Positions 60,595 through 61,640 of a DNA stretch of 61,640 nt are shown here, one piece after another; the stretch's first letter is position 1; each line of letters opens with the position of its first letter. Source of the DNA: a virus. The stretch spans positions 1 through 61,640 of the IMG/VR virus record IMGVR_UViG_3300031524_000009; one strand, 5' to 3'. The notes beneath the pieces were generated by a model. The model made no database searches. It worked only from the letters and a program-made list of their open reading frames with translations, and was not told the DNA's origin. The translations under genes and the position numbers were made by a program.

Positions 60595-61640
60595 CTAGAA
60601 CCGACCCATCATGGCTTGGTACTGCGTTTGAACCTGCACGGCGGTCAGCGCGACGTTGTAAATGCGAGGGAGCGCGACCATGCCTGGGTAGGAATTTGGG
60701 TTGAGCGTCGAACTCGACGTTACAAGCTCATCGCCAAACCACCAGTTGTTGGTCGTCGTCCACTGAATTGCCCCCGTTACCGCCGTCGATTGCACGAGGT
60801 TCCCGTCGTAGTACAGGCGCGCGTACGCGCCGTCGTAGGTGCCCACAATATTGTGCCAGGCACCCAAAGTGATAGTCTGATAAGAACTAACGAGAGTAAC
60901 GGTCGCGGAAGTGTACAACCCAAACCCAGGCGTACCGCTGTAGTCCCATAGGCCACACGAGCAACTCGTAATTCCACCGGATGTTCCGTAGCTTCGGCCA
61001 AGTAAACCCGATGTTCCAGGATTCGAGTTCTTCCAGAACCACACACTCAGCGTAAACGGGTAGACGATTTCCTCGGTTGCGTTGTTGCCGCCCGTCATAG
61101 CCCCCCCATGCGGGGGGTTTAGGCCGCTGCTCGTATCGACCGCGTATTGCAAGGGTCCCGCCTGCTGAAACGAGACCGACGTACCCGTAAGAACAGCGAA
61201 GGAGAATGGATTAGCACTCGACCCCGTATCAGCGAATGGGCTCGAAGATTCGGTGAGGTACCACTCATGCAGGGGTACCGGCGTGCGAACGTCTCGCGAC
61301 GTCAAGCCGCCTGACGTCACGATAAGCCCGCTCGGCTCGACGGTGCCCGGCGCGGCGTTTTTCGTAAGGTACGAATTCAACAGTGTTAGATGTGAGCCGT
61401 CCGTCACCGTCGCGGTGTACGTGCCGACCCCTGGAATCGTTACTTGCTGCCCGGTCGTGAAAGGTGCCGTCGGCACGGCGACGACCACAGAGGCATTGAC
61501 CGCCGGCTGAGTGAACCCTGCGGTTGTTGTCGCCGTGAAAGCGCCGGAGCTCCCCGCTGCACCCGTCGCACCGGTGGCACCAGTTGCACCAGTAGCCCCC
61601 GTGGCTCCAGTTGCACCGGTGGCACCAGTTGACCAGTAGC
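60595..61640 (-). CDS. Collagen-like adhesin with LamG/concanavalin-type C-terminal domain (5' end outside window)
   Basis: The gene runs off the right edge, so only its C-terminal 340 residues are seen. First come Thr-Gly-Ala triplets (collagen-like repeat), then a domain with QQVTIPGVGTYTATVTDGSHLTLLNS, then a LamG-like lectin domain in FTLSVWFWKNSN, ITLGAWHNIVGTYDGAYARLYYDG and NWWFGDEL with the LPRIYNVALTAVQVQ end typical of that fold. Such adhesins bind host glycans. Near base 61631 the reading frame of the repeat is broken by one missing base, see findings. The stop lies two bases before the next start. Confidence 0.8.
   Translation of the reverse strand, partial: YWSTGATGATGATGATGATGATGATGAAGSSGAFTATTTAGFTQPAVNASVVVAVPTAPFTTGQQVTIPGVGTYTATVTDGSHLTLLNSYLTKNAAPGTVEPSGLIVTSGGLTSRDVRTPVPLHEWYLTESSSPFADTGSSANPFSFAVLTGTSVSFQQAGPLQYAVDTSSGLNPPHGGAMTGGNNATEEIVYPFTLSVWFWKNSNPGTSGLLGRSYGTSGGITSCSCGLWDYSGTPGFGLYTSATVTLVSSYQTITLGAWHNIVGTYDGAYARLYYDGNLVQSTAVTGAIQWTTTNNWWFGDELVTSSSTLNPNSYPGMVALPRIYNVALTAVQVQTQYQAMMGRF
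61554..61640 (-). repeat. Collagen-like Thr-Gly-Ala coding repeat
   Basis: Seven consecutive TGA (Thr-Gly-Ala) triplets with varied codons are followed by AGSSG. At DNA level this is a degenerate 9-base repeat (ACTGGTGCC-like on the minus strand). The array continues to the edge of the window and contains a one-base break near 61631. Confidence 0.85.

Noticed and set aside
1-61640. tRNA, rRNA, insertion sequence or integrase genes
   Set aside because: Read through the gaps on both strands; no cloverleaf, transposase or integrase motifs were seen, and all gaps are short.

Overview
The window is a tightly packed, moderately GC-rich piece of a large tailed double-stranded DNA bacteriophage (Caudoviricetes type). 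It encodes a terminase large subunit, portal protein, central baseplate spike, many tail and adhesin proteins, a complete phage replication and recombination set, and a giant multisubunit-type RNA polymerase. Genes are separated by a few bases or overlap as ATGA, TGATG or TAATG, most starts have good Shine-Dalgarno sites, and no rRNA, tRNA, insertion sequence or CRISPR array is visible. The host cannot be named. Both ends cut through genes (terminase on the left, a collagen-like adhesin on the right), so this is only part of a genome; no major capsid, tape measure or tail sheath protein was recognised.

Layout. (1) 1-14208, minus strand: a late-looking operon that starts with a 2515-residue beta/beta-prime fused RNA polymerase carrying an intein, then the spike, a hydrophobic repeat protein, a 775-residue structural candidate, two unknown proteins and the terminase. 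One small plus-strand gene may be embedded at 666-1058. (2) 14278-18835, plus strand: small unknown proteins, then a MoxR-type AAA+ ATPase and its VWA/HExxH partner, closed by a UUCG-loop terminator. (3) 18875-26036, minus strand: two unknown proteins, a glycine-zipper protein, the portal with a second intein, and a DUF6527-like protein. (4) 26138-42733, plus strand: SF2 helicase, uracil-DNA glycosylase, DnaB-like helicase, DnaG-type primase, zinc-finger protein, family A DNA polymerase, HU-like protein, RecA-like recombinase, Hjc-like nuclease, Cas4/RecB-like nuclease, RusA-like resolvase, SAP-domain protein, and a Pro/Gln/Met-rich protein that seems to be extended by a -1 ribosomal frameshift. 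(5) 42921-61640, minus strand: small virion proteins, fibres and adhesins, a papain-like protease candidate, a GNAT-pyrophosphatase fusion, a holin candidate, two tandem paralogues and a 1427-residue baseplate or tail protein.

How it fits together. The plus-strand block 4 would copy and recombine the genome. The minus-strand blocks build and package the virion. Because the RNA polymerase gene heads an operon with spike and terminase genes, it may be carried in the virion and used to start transcription on infection; this is an inference. The points most worth following up are the fused polymerase with its apparently endonuclease-dead intein, the portal intein with intact LAGLIDADG motifs, the predicted -1 frameshift at 42721-42756, and the MoxR/VWA module.
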